Source of the DNA: an uncultured Tropicimonas sp.
GTDB lineage: Bacteria; Pseudomonadota; Alphaproteobacteria; Rhodobacterales; Rhodobacteraceae
NCBI GenBank assembly: GCA_947497945.1
Contig: CANMIP010000007.1
Coordinates: 1 to 64,000 of the forward strand
Length of the DNA stretch: 64,000 bases
Reading direction: 5' to 3'
Part shown: piece after piece, positions 36,397-44,937 of the stretch
Numbering within the stretch: the stretch's first letter is position 1
Layout: every line of letters begins with the position of its first letter
Program-made: the position numbers and the translations under genes
The notes under the pieces: model-generated
Told to the model about the DNA's origin: nothing
Databases searched by the model: none
The model's input: only the letters and a program-made list of their open reading frames with translations

Positions 36397-37551
36397 ATGC
36401 TGCCTGCATTTTCCTTCGTCACCGCTTCCGACATCCGTTTCGGCCGGGGAGAAGCCGCGAGGTCGGTGCCAGACCTAGCGAAAATGGGAGACCGGATCCT
36501 CTTGGTGACCGGGGCGGAGGCCGCGCGGGCCGACTGGTTGGCCGAGGCGCTTGCCGCGCGCGGCGTGGCGTTGGAGAGGTTCAGCGTTCCGGGAGAGCCG
36601 GATCTCGCCCGGATCGAGGCCGGGGTCGCGGTCGCGCGGGAATTCGGCACGCAGGCCGTGATCGCCATCGGCGGCGGTGCGGCCTTGGATGGGGGCAAGG
36701 CGATTGCCGCGCTGGCGCCCGCGCCACGCCCGGCGATGGATCATCTCGAAGTGGTCGGCAAGGGGTTGCCGCTTGAGGTGCCGCCCTTGCCCTTCGCCGC
36801 GCTGCCCACGACGGCCGGAACCGGTACGGAAGTTACCCGCAACGCCGTGATCTCGGTCCCCGAGGCGCGGCGCAAGGTCAGCCTGCGGGACCGTGCGATG
36901 TTGCCCGATCTCGCCATTGTCGATCCCGCGCTGACCGACAGTTGCCCGCGTGGGGTGACGCTGGCGGCCGGGCTCGACGCGGTCACCCAGGTGATCGAGC
37001 CCTATCTGTGCACCCGTGCGAACCCGATGACGGACGCGCTCTGCCGGCCGGCCATCCTGAACGGGATGGCGGCCCTGAAGCTGCTCATGGAGGGGGCGCC
37101 CGAGGCTCAGCAGGCGGCGCAGGACCGGATGTCCTGGGTCGCGCTTTGCGGCGGGTTGGCGCTGGCCAATGCGGGGCTTGGCGTGATCCATGGCCTTGCC
37201 GGACCGTTGGGAGGGCTGTCGGGGGCGGCGCATGGGGCGATCTGCGGCGCGTTGCTGCCGCATGGGCTGGCCCTGAATGCGGCGCGCAGCGAGGACGCGC
37301 AGACCCTGTCCCGGATCGAGGAGCTGCGCGGCTGGATCGGACAGGTGCTGGGCTGCGATGCGCCTGCGAGCTTCATGCGGCTCGCCGACTGGTCGCGCGG
37401 ATGCGGCCTGCTCGGGTTGGACGCGCTCGGGATCTCGGGCGAGCATCGGGAGAAAGCGGCCGAGGCGGCGGCGAGTTCGTCTTCGATGAAAGCCAACCCG
37501 GCCCTGCTGACGGCGCCGGAGATGCTGGAGATGATGGCGCAGGCGCGTTAG
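36397..37551 (+). CDS. Iron-containing alcohol dehydrogenase
   Basis: A 384-residue group III (iron-dependent) alcohol dehydrogenase. The NAD region has VIAIGGGAALDGGKAIAALA (about 87-106), followed by LPTTAGTGTEVTRNAVIS, the nucleotide/metal motif. The histidine ligands lie in VIHGLAGPLGG and AAHGAICGALL. The enzyme interconverts alcohols and aldehydes; its substrate is unknown. An ATG at 36373 would add eight residues. It stands alone between decayed genes yet has no visible lesion. Confidence 0.88.
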   Translation: MLPAFSFVTASDIRFGRGEAARSVPDLAKMGDRILLVTGAEAARADWLAEALAARGVALERFSVPGEPDLARIEAGVAVAREFGTQAVIAIGGGAALDGGKAIAALAPAPRPAMDHLEVVGKGLPLEVPPLPFAALPTTAGTGTEVTRNAVISVPEARRKVSLRDRAMLPDLAIVDPALTDSCPRGVTLAAGLDAVTQVIEPYLCTRANPMTDALCRPAILNGMAALKLLMEGAPEAQQAAQDRMSWVALCGGLALANAGLGVIHGLAGPLGGLSGAAHGAICGALLPHGLALNAARSEDAQTLSRIEELRGWIGQVLGCDAPASFMRLADWSRGCGLLGLDALGISGEHREKAAEAAASSSSMKANPALLTAPEMLEMMAQAR

Positions 37552-37653
37552 GGCGTTCGTCATCGCGCATCAGGCTTTGGGCATCTTGCTATCGACGGTG
37601 CCAGCGGGGCTGCTAGACTGCGCCATCTACGACGGTTTCGGGAAGACGGGCTC

Positions 37654-38340
37654 ATGAAAGAGGCGCTGCAATGGGTAGGCGACGTGGCCGAGGGGCTGGC
37701 GCTCGAAGCTGAGATGTTCACCGCTTCGGAGGCGCTCGTGAATCTCTGGTCGGCCGAGACCGAAGCGCTGGTCTGCCCCCGGGCTTACCGGACCCGGCCG
37801 GGATTCGAGCTGGCCGTTTCACGTTCCGGGGAGCGCGGCTGGCCGGTTCATCAGCGCCGCACGGGGGGCGGAACGGTGCCGCAGGGACCGGGAGTGCTGA
37901 ACCTGAGCTTCGCGGTGACGGTCGGGCGGGGTTTCACGATCGAGGCGGGCTACCTGCTTGTCACCCGGATCATCCGCTCGGTCACCGGAGAGCTGGGGCT
38001 GATGGCCCATACCGGCGCCACACCGGGCAGCTTCTGTGACGGCACCTGGAATCTCTCGCTCGACGGGCGGAAATTCGTCGGGACGGCGCAGCGCTGGCGT
38101 TCCCGGGGCGGCGGCCGGTCGCGCATGCTGGCCCATGCGCTGATCCTGGCCGAAGGAGAGATCGCGCCGGGGGCCGAGGCGGTGGATGCCTTCCATGCCG
38201 ATCTTGGACTCGACCCGGTGCGGAGCGAAGTGCACACCACCTTGGCGGCCGAGCTTGGCGGAGACGCGCCCGAAGGGGAGCCGTTCGCGCAGGCATTGAG
38301 GGCCGCAACGCTGCGGGAACTGGCTGAGCTGGCGGTGTGA
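37654..38340 (+). CDS. Lipoate-protein ligase A-like protein (BPL/LPL fold)
   Basis: A 228-residue protein of the biotin/lipoate ligase fold. QRRTGGGTVPQGPGVLNLSF (about 67-86) is the conserved RRxxGG region, and Lys about 140 in DGRKFVGTAQRW is the probable catalytic lysine. It would attach or transfer lipoyl or octanoyl groups to dehydrogenase E2 subunits or GcvH. At 228 residues it is shorter than typical LplA and lacks its C-terminal accessory domain, as in LipM/LipL-like amidotransferases. The start has only a weak site. Confidence 0.72.
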   Translation: MKEALQWVGDVAEGLALEAEMFTASEALVNLWSAETEALVCPRAYRTRPGFELAVSRSGERGWPVHQRRTGGGTVPQGPGVLNLSFAVTVGRGFTIEAGYLLVTRIIRSVTGELGLMAHTGATPGSFCDGTWNLSLDGRKFVGTAQRWRSRGGGRSRMLAHALILAEGEIAPGAEAVDAFHADLGLDPVRSEVHTTLAAELGGDAPEGEPFAQALRAATLRELAELAV

Positions 38341-38557
38341 AGCGTCGGGCAGGGGCCCCGGCCAGACAGGGCGCGACGAGACGTGTGCGGATTTTGGGGT
38401 GATGCGCTTTTGGGTCCGGAGGCAGGCCGAAGGCGCCTTGCCAGCTCCGAACGGTCCCGGCAGTCCGGTGCAGTGCCACCTTGTGCAACGCTCTGACCTT
38501 CTTCGGACATGGCTGGGAGAACGCGCGCTGTTCAAGTGTTGCGGCGTCAGCCCACGC

Positions 38558-39329
38558 TCCGGCGTCGCAACCGCGCTTGTCGGCGCCGGCTCGGCGGCGC
38601 TCGCCGAAGACCCCATCGTCCCCAACTGGGCTGGCGCCTGCTTCCGACGAACCCGACTTCGCCCGGTTCTACCAGCCCGTCGGCGGCGTGCTGCAGGATC
38701 CGGAGACCGGAAAGCCGGTGCCGGACAAGGCCACGATGGAAGCCGTGTACCAGTTCTTTGCCGATGCGATGGCGACCGGTGTGACCCGCAAGACCCATAT
38801 TGGCACCGATTTGAACCAGTGGTCTAACCGGGTCACCAATGGCAAGGGTGCGCCTTGCAATTGGCATTACGCCCGCTCTTCCGGCAAGGATGGTTTCCTT
38901 GGCACGATCGAGTTCTCGCCGATCCTCGCTGGCAACGAATCCGGCCGCGCCAACATGATCACCCATCCGCTGGTCTGCCGGATCAACGACCAGACCGAGG
39001 ACGATCAAGAGGATATCGCGGCCCAGCCGGTCAGGATCGCCTCCGGGCTTCGGAGGAACGCGCTGCACGACCTCCAGCCCGCGCATCTGGACATCACCCA
39101 ACAGCAGTCGAACGTCGCGCTCGGCGCCAATGACCGTTGGGCCGCCGAGGCCGCCAAACGCCTGCTCGGAACCGCCAATGCGCAGCCGAACCACGTCCGG
39201 TTCGACGCCTTCTCCGAAATCATTTGGACAGGTCGCGAAGCGACCTGGACCGGGATCAGGTCCCTGGCCGATGCCGTGGCCGAGGTCGAGCTGAAGGCGC
39301 AGCTGGACGACGCGCTGATCTTCTGCTGA
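38558..39329 (+). pseudogene. Sugar ABC transporter substrate-binding protein, degenerate
   Basis: A signal-peptide-like scrap (VATALVGAGSAALAEDPIV, one frame) is followed in another frame by DFARFYQPVGGVLQDPETGK and THIGTDLNQWSNRV. It ends with NHVRFDAFSEIIWTGREATW and a C-terminal Leu/Ala-rich helix. These match a family of periplasmic sugar-binding proteins normally of 450-500 residues; only about half remains, so there are internal deletions plus a frameshift near 38640. The neighbouring permease, LacI and IMPase fragments decayed with it. Confidence 0.7.
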
Positions 39330-39391
39330 TCCAGCGAAGAGGGGGGGGGCGGTGTTCCGCCCCTTTGCCGCCGTCCGGCAGGAGGCGGCCA

Positions 39392-39950
39392 ATGAAGGGC
39401 ATGAACCGTCTCAGGCTGGCATTTCTTCCGCCCGCCCTGATCGTGATCGCCCTCCTCTTTCTCACGCCCGTCATTGTGACCGGGTTCTTCGCCTTCACCA
39501 AAATGAGCGCCCAACCGGTGTCACGGGCGGCGACTACAGGTTGAACAAGGCGCCCCACCTGCGGTTGACGATGCGGGGCTTCCCGTCGGCACGTTCGAAC
39601 ATCTTGAAAATGCGGGTTTCCTGGTCGGTACGACGGGCCTCGCCGCGCCGATCGAAATGCACGACCTGGCGTCTGCCGACGCGTCCGACGGGCTGTATGG
39701 CGGTGCTTTCTTCGCGGCCCGGCGCGATGTCGAGCGTGCGCCGAAGGATCTCAAGCAGAACCGCATCCGCAAGACCAGGGACCGCAAATCAGCCATCGTG
39801 CTGTTCGAACTCTCCATGCTGAACGAGTGCCAAGCCTCCGAAGTCGAGCTCCGCGCCATCCGGCTCCTGCCGCCCGTGCTCCACGTTCTGATGTGGAAAC
39901 GGTTCACCCGGGATACGGATTTCCTGTCCGCCGTCACTGGGTGGTTTGGC
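39392..39950 (+). pseudogene. Sugar ABC transporter permease, degenerate
   Basis: A good ribosome site (AGGAGG) precedes MKGMNRLRLAFLPPALIVIA and one further membrane helix, LFLTPVIVTGFFAFTKMS. The frame stops at 39542. Recognisable pieces of the same long-insertion permease continue in another frame (ARRDVERAPKDLKQNRIRKT, ELSMLNECQASEVELRA) up to about 39950. The later transmembrane part is missing. The order binding protein then permease is the usual operon order. Confidence 0.65.
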
Positions 39951-39999
39951 ATCAGATCCGAAAATCTGGATGCTGGACAGCGCCACCCATGCCACGACC

Positions 40000-40425
40000 G
40001 CCATCATGCGGATCAATCGAGATACCGGCCTCGAAGGCGCAGGCCGGGTCCGGATCGACATTGCCACCTCGGGGCGCATGGCCTTCGAGATGTTGCAGGA
40101 GCGCGCCGGAAGCCGGTTTGCCGTGCTGCGGCCGCGCGGATCCGGTTCTTTGCACAACCGCCCGGTTCGCGCTCGGCTTCCTGGCCGGGCTGCGCCGGCG
40201 GCAAGGGGACGAAGTGCCGGATGCGCTCCATTTTCCGGACTTCTATGACATTCCGCAACCCGCCTGGCCGTCCAGCCGCCTGTCGATGGAGCGCCTCTGC
40301 TTTGAAGCGGCGTCGGTGGATGCGGTTGCGCTGATCCTCCAGTGCATCGCCGATCCCGCGCGCCTGCGCCGGACCCGGATCTTCCAGATCCGTCCGGCTC
40401 ATCGGGGGACAACGCGGGACCGACG
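40000..40425 (+). pseudogene. LacI-family regulator, C-terminal fragment with frameshift
   Basis: The later part (from about 40158) reads FALGFLAGLRRRQGDEVPDA, then DFYDIPQPAWPSSRL and IADPARLRRTRIFQIRP. These are the hinge-distal landmarks of LacI ligand-binding domains (the DDIP..AWP region). Slightly upstream, in another frame, SGRMAFEMLQERAGSRFAVL fits the preceding helix-strand. No DNA-binding headpiece is found. Boundaries are approximate. Confidence 0.6.
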
Positions 40426-40428
40426 CCT

Positions 40429-41230
40429 ATGCGACCGGGCCGGGAGCTGGAAGTTGCCGACGCGCTGGCCGAGGAGGCCGGGCGGCTCGCGCAGGATCTG
40501 CGCGCCGGCGCGCCACGGCATTTCGTCGAGACGAAGGGTGAGATGGATTTCGTCACCCATGCCGGCACGCAGGTCGAGGCCATGATCCGTCGCCGGATCG
40601 TCGGTTTTCATCCCGATGCGGCGATCCTTGTGGCAGGCAAAAGCGGCGCGGCGTCAGTGGCCTTCCGGATCGTCAGCCCGGTCAGATGAAAAAAAATATC
40701 TCAAGGGGTTGTCGGGTTGGGGCATGTGCGTCGCGCGGGCGCAGGGCGTCGCGATCTTGCAAGGCGTGATTGCCTGCCCGGGCCTGGGGCGGATCGCGAT
40801 GGCGGCAAGCGGGGGCGGGGCCGTCCACGATGGGGCGGCCGCGCGGGCGCGGGCCGAGCGGTCGGTTGCGCTCGTGCAGCTTGGATATTCACCCCGGATC
40901 GACCTTTCGGAGCAACTTGGCCATGTCGAGCGGGTGATCGCGCGTGGTGCGGATTCCCGCCGGAGCGGCGCGGGTTGTATCGGGCTTCTGAACGTGGCGA
41001 CGGGCGGGTCGAATATCGATTACGAGAAACAGTACAATCTTTGGGACGTCGCGCCGGGACTGCTCTTCCTAGCCGACATGGGCGGGATCTGCCTGTATGA
41101 GCGGCTCGATGCTTTCGTGGCACGAGGGAGCGAGGTGCTCGCCCTCAACTTCGCAGTCTGGCCACAGGTCGAGGTGTGGAAGGCTGCCTTCGACCCTGCG
41201 CTCGCAGCGCTGACGGGCGAGGCAGGGCGC
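40429..41230 (+). pseudogene. Inositol monophosphatase-family protein, frameshifted
   Basis: The first half (from ATG 40429) reads HFVETKGEMDFVTHAGTQVE, typical of the IMPase N-terminus. It stops at 40687-40689, beside a run of eight A (40689-40696). The second half continues in the +1 register with VIACPGLGRIAMAASGGGAV, LVQLGYSPRIDLSEQLGHVE and YNLWDVAPGLLFLADMGG. The metal motif DPxDGT, expected at the junction, is destroyed (VSPVR). The product would be inactive even if frameshifting restored it. The 3' end overlaps nothing essential. Confidence 0.78.
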
Positions 41231-41327
41231 CCGGAAAAGGAGGCGCCGGGAGGGGGGAGCGCTTTGCTGGCGCCATTGCGGGTCTTGCAGATCGCCCCGC
41301 ACCGCGCCGTCCCGATCGCGTCAACGC

Positions 41328-42191
41328 TCAGGAAATTGCCTGCCGGAACACGCTCGGCGTCGTGCCCGTTCCTTCGCGAAAGGCACGCGACAGGTGGCTC
41401 TGGGAGCTGAAACCGCAGGCAGCGGCGACCTGCGCGAACGGCTCGCCGGTACGGATAAGCCCCTTCGCCCGTTCGATTCGCCGCTGCGCGATCCATCTCT
41501 GCGGCGAGAGCCCGCTGGTCTCGCGGAAGCTGCGTTGCAGGTGAAACTCGCTGAGCCCGACCAGGGCGGACAGCTCGCGCAGGCGCAGGGTCTGGTCCAG
41601 GTTGGCCTCGATGAAGTCGCGCAGACGGGCGAAATGCCGGGGCGAGAGCCCGCCTGAGAGCGGCAATCGGACCTGGTTGGCGAAACGGTCGGAAGACAGG
41701 ATAGCCGCCACCAACTCGACCGTTGCCGCGTCGGCACGAGCCGGATCGCTGCCCTGGATCGCGGCGAGCAGGGCCCGGAAGGGCAGGGCGAGTTGCTCGG
41801 GCTCGACATAGGTCCGCTCGGCCAGTTCCAGCAGGCGAGCGTCCCGGTCGAAGGTTTCGGCGAAGCTGCGGCGCAGTTCTGCGTCCGGCAGGTAGAGATG
41901 CAGGAAGATGAAGGGCCGGGTGATGCGCCAGACCGAGCTTTGCCCCTGCGGCATGACGCAGACCGCGCCCGGCCAGCCATGCGCCCGCGCGCCATCGACG
42001 CGCCACGTGCCCTCGCCGCCGCGCAGGTAGAAGCTGAACGTATGCCCGGTGGGCTCCTCCACGGAGACCTGGTCGTTCCGGTTGCACCAGATCGTCGTCG
42101 AACGGCCAAAGCCAAGTTCCATCCGCGCCAGGGCCCGAGCCGTCGGGGAGGCGGAGAGAAAGCTGGACAGGGGTCTCGACTGGGCGGGCAT
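41328..42191 (-). CDS. AraC-family transcriptional regulator
   Basis: A 287-residue regulator. The N-terminal half is a cupin-like effector domain, and the C-terminal 100 residues carry two helix-turn-helix units (LRLRELSALVGLSEFHLQRS and FAQVAAACGFSSQSHLSRAF, ending GTTPSVFRQ). It is divergent from a DMT exporter with 157 bases between, so the exporter is the likely target. The ligand is unknown. The start MPAQSRPLSSF is chosen; the open frame extends further upstream without similarity. Confidence 0.88.
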   Translation of the reverse strand: MPAQSRPLSSFLSASPTARALARMELGFGRSTTIWCNRNDQVSVEEPTGHTFSFYLRGGEGTWRVDGARAHGWPGAVCVMPQGQSSVWRITRPFIFLHLYLPDAELRRSFAETFDRDARLLELAERTYVEPEQLALPFRALLAAIQGSDPARADAATVELVAAILSSDRFANQVRLPLSGGLSPRHFARLRDFIEANLDQTLRLRELSALVGLSEFHLQRSFRETSGLSPQRWIAQRRIERAKGLIRTGEPFAQVAAACGFSSQSHLSRAFREGTGTTPSVFRQAIS

Positions 42192-42348
42192 CGGTTCCGG
42201 AGGGGTTCGGGGTGCTTTCGACCGGGATAGCGCCTGTCCGGTTCGACCGCCAAGCGAATCCGCTGCGCGGGGCGTCATTTGCCGCAAGATCATGCAAAAC
42301 CGGCGCGGCCTTAGCGTCTATCCCGGCAACACCACGAAAGGAATCGCC

Positions 42349-43254
42349 ATGAATGCCGTGCTGTTCGCCACGACCGTCCTGATCTGGGGCACGACCTGGA
42401 TCGCCATCACCCTGCAGGTCGGACCGGTCCCGGTGGTGGTCTCGGTCTTTTACCGTTTCGCAACGGCAGGCGGGTTGTTCCTGCTCGGGCTGGCGCTGAC
42501 CGGCCGGCTGCGCCTGCCCGACCGGCGGCACCGGCCCTGGATCCTGGCGCAGGCGCTCTGCCTCTTCAGCCTCAACTTCATCTGCTTCTATGCCGCTGCC
42601 GCCTACATCCCCTCCGGGCTGGCCTCCGTGGTGTTTTCCCTTGCAACCCTGTTCAACGCCTTCAACGCGCGTCTCTTCTACGGCGACCGGGTCACCGGGC
42701 GGGTGATGCTTGCCAGCGCGCTCGGGGTGCTTGGCCTTGTTTTCCTCTTCGGGCCCGAAATGTCCCTGGATGCCGCCGGCCAGACGCTGCGCGGCGTCGC
42801 GCTGGCAGGGCTCGGGACGCTGTTCTTCTCGCTGGGAAACATGGTCTCGCGCCGGAACTCGGCCGCTGGGCTGGGCACTGTTGCGGCGAATGCCTGGGGC
42901 ATGGCCTGCGGCGCAGTCATCCTGCTGGCGGTGATCCTGGCCAGTGGCACGCCCATGGTGCCCCCCCCGGATGCGACCTATCTCGGCGCCATGCTCTATC
43001 TCGCCATCTTCGGGTCCATCATCGCCTTCACCACCTATCTGCTGCTGGTGGCCCGGGTCGGCTCTTCGCGCGCGGCCTATGCGACGGTCTTGTTCCCGAT
43101 CGTGGCGCTGGCGATCTCGACCGTTTTCGAGGGTTATGATTGGAGCTGGATCAGCGGCGCCGGCCTGCTGCTCGCGCTGCTGGGCAACGCGGTGATGTTT
43201 GTCCGCCTGCCAAGTGGACGCCTGCGCGGCCCGGCAGAAAGCTGTGCGAAATAG
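42349..43254 (+). CDS. DMT-superfamily (EamA) transporter
   Basis: A 301-residue inner-membrane protein with ten predicted helices in two EamA repeats; LIWGTTWIAITLQVG starts the first. Such proteins usually export amino acids or other metabolites. GAAAGGAAT lies just upstream of the ATG. It is divergent from an AraC regulator, which probably controls it. The substrate cannot be read from sequence. Confidence 0.88.
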   Translation: MNAVLFATTVLIWGTTWIAITLQVGPVPVVVSVFYRFATAGGLFLLGLALTGRLRLPDRRHRPWILAQALCLFSLNFICFYAAAAYIPSGLASVVFSLATLFNAFNARLFYGDRVTGRVMLASALGVLGLVFLFGPEMSLDAAGQTLRGVALAGLGTLFFSLGNMVSRRNSAAGLGTVAANAWGMACGAVILLAVILASGTPMVPPPDATYLGAMLYLAIFGSIIAFTTYLLLVARVGSSRAAYATVLFPIVALAISTVFEGYDWSWISGAGLLLALLGNAVMFVRLPSGRLRGPAESCAK

Positions 43255-43342
43255 AACAGGGCCGGCGATCTGCATCGCCGGCCCGCTTGTCTTGCAAGAT
43301 CGCCGCCGGAAGCTGGCGGCACGAGCCGAAGCCCTGTCCGTG

Positions 43343-44383
43343 TCAGCTGGCCTGTTTGAGAAAAGCGGTCAGGATGTCCCGCGCGGCCTGAAGGTCGCGA
43401 CGGTCGGCCATCTCGGTCACGGTATGGATATAGCGGGTGCCAACCACGATGCCGACGGCGCGGGCACCGGCCGCGGCCTGCTGGGCGGCAGCGCCGTCCT
43501 GGCCGCCAGCGCGCAGCATGGTGCGCTGGAAGGGGATGTCCTCGGCGCGGGCCAGCGCGTCGAACTCGGCCACCAGCGCGGTGTCGGCGATGAAGGACGT
43601 GTCGCGCACATGCAGACCGAAGCCCTTGCCCTGCTCGGTTGTGCGGTCCTGCTCCGGCACGCCGGGCGTGTCGCAGGCCAGCGTGGTATCGACGCCGATG
43701 CCGATATCGGGCTGAATCCGGTGCGCCGCGGTTCGCGCGCCGCGCAGCCCAACCTCCTCCTGGCAGGTGAAGGCGACGTGGATCTCGACGTCGTTTGCTG
43801 CGTCTCCAAGGCCGCGCAGCGCCTCGATGCCGAGCCAGCAGGCGATCCGATTGTCCAGTGCCTTGGAGACGAATTTCTCGCCCATCTCCAGGAAAGGCTC
43901 GTCCATCACCACCATGTCGCCGACCTTCACCCGTTCGGCGGCGGCCTCTCCGAGGCCGGTATCGACGATGAATTCATGCACTTCCGGGACCTTCTTGCGG
44001 TCCTCCAGCTTGGTGATGTGCACGCCGGGCCCGGCCGGGTTCATCACGCCCTTGAGGTCGCCCTCATCGGTGCAGACGAGAACGCGGCGCGCGAACAGCG
44101 TGCGCGGGTCGAAGCCGCCGACGGGCTGGAGGTAGAGGAAGCCTTCCTTGGAGATGTGGCTCACGAGGAAGCCGATCTCGTCCATATGGCAGAGCAGCAT
44201 GACCTTTGTCGGGTTTTCCGCGCCGCCGCGCGCGTCGCGCCGGCAGAGCAGCGAGCCCATCGGGTCGGTCTCGACATGGTCGAAGAGGCCCTGGATCTCG
44301 GAGAGGATCAGGTTCCGGACCCGGTGCTCATGGCCCGGGACGCCGGGGGTCTCGCAGAGGCGCTTGAGAAGATCGGTGTTCAT
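43343..44383 (-). CDS. M42-family metallopeptidase
   Basis: A 346-residue aminopeptidase/endoglucanase-like M42 protein. LCHMDEIGFLV (His 66, Asp 68) gives the first metal ligands, SKALDNRIACWLG the bridging Asp, CQEEVGLRGA the catalytic and metal-binding Glu pair, and GVDTTLACDTPG a further Asp. M42 enzymes form large tetrahedral complexes that trim peptides in the cytoplasm. The C-terminal THTVTEM-type region (RYIHTVTEM) holds the last His. It appears to be monocistronic. Confidence 0.88.
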   Translation of the reverse strand: MNTDLLKRLCETPGVPGHEHRVRNLILSEIQGLFDHVETDPMGSLLCRRDARGGAENPTKVMLLCHMDEIGFLVSHISKEGFLYLQPVGGFDPRTLFARRVLVCTDEGDLKGVMNPAGPGVHITKLEDRKKVPEVHEFIVDTGLGEAAAERVKVGDMVVMDEPFLEMGEKFVSKALDNRIACWLGIEALRGLGDAANDVEIHVAFTCQEEVGLRGARTAAHRIQPDIGIGVDTTLACDTPGVPEQDRTTEQGKGFGLHVRDTSFIADTALVAEFDALARAEDIPFQRTMLRAGGQDGAAAQQAAAGARAVGIVVGTRYIHTVTEMADRRDLQAARDILTAFLKQAS

Positions 44384-44937
44384 GCTCGCTCCATTGCTAG
44401 GCTACCTTTGCCCAGTGGCATAGGGCCGGCCGGCGCGCTCTGCAACAGGTGCAATGAAGCCACGGATCGGCCGGGTGGCGACGACTTTCGCCGCACTCGC
44501 AAGGACGCGCCACGAGGGCTGTACCCTCCTGGAGAGCGCGGGGTGTGACGCTGTGTCCGCGCGCCGGGATCGCCATCGGTCCGTGCAACACTGTCGACTC
44601 TGGCGCAGGCCGGGTGGGTCCTGGTCCGGAGCCTGTGTGGAAGGCGCAGTGTTCCAACGCCTCATGACAGCTCCGAACTGAGCCTTCGATTCGCCGCCTG
44701 CCAAGAAATCCGGATCCGTAGAGGATGTGGTGGAGGTCCGCAATTGCAGCGGCGACAGGGTTGTCCTCCAGTGGTTTCGTCCTGGCTGTCCGTCGACTGC
44801 GCAATACTGCCGCAGAACGGAAATGAGCCAATGACCGCTCCATTTGCAAAATGTCGCCAGAACAGGTCCGGATTTGCGCCGAATTTTCGCCGAATTACGC
44901 GGTCTATCTGCAAGCTGAAAACCAAGGCGACGCGTGA
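44384..44937. other. Intergenic stretch of 554 bp, nothing recognised
   Basis: Short frames here on both strands do not resemble any family I know. Base composition becomes AT-richer toward the right end, matching the following gene. It may be the border of an acquired segment. No tRNA, inverted repeat pair or insertion-sequence end was found. Confidence 0.4.

Noticed and set aside
41020-43275. 751-codon minus-strand frame across the DMT gene and AraC gene
   Set aside because: The DMT and AraC reading frames are clearly real; this frame only reflects GC-rich codon bias.
44397-44849. 150-codon minus-strand frame before the GT-C gene, possibly a transposase remnant
   Set aside because: A short stretch is suggestive, but no DDE motif or terminal repeats could be found.
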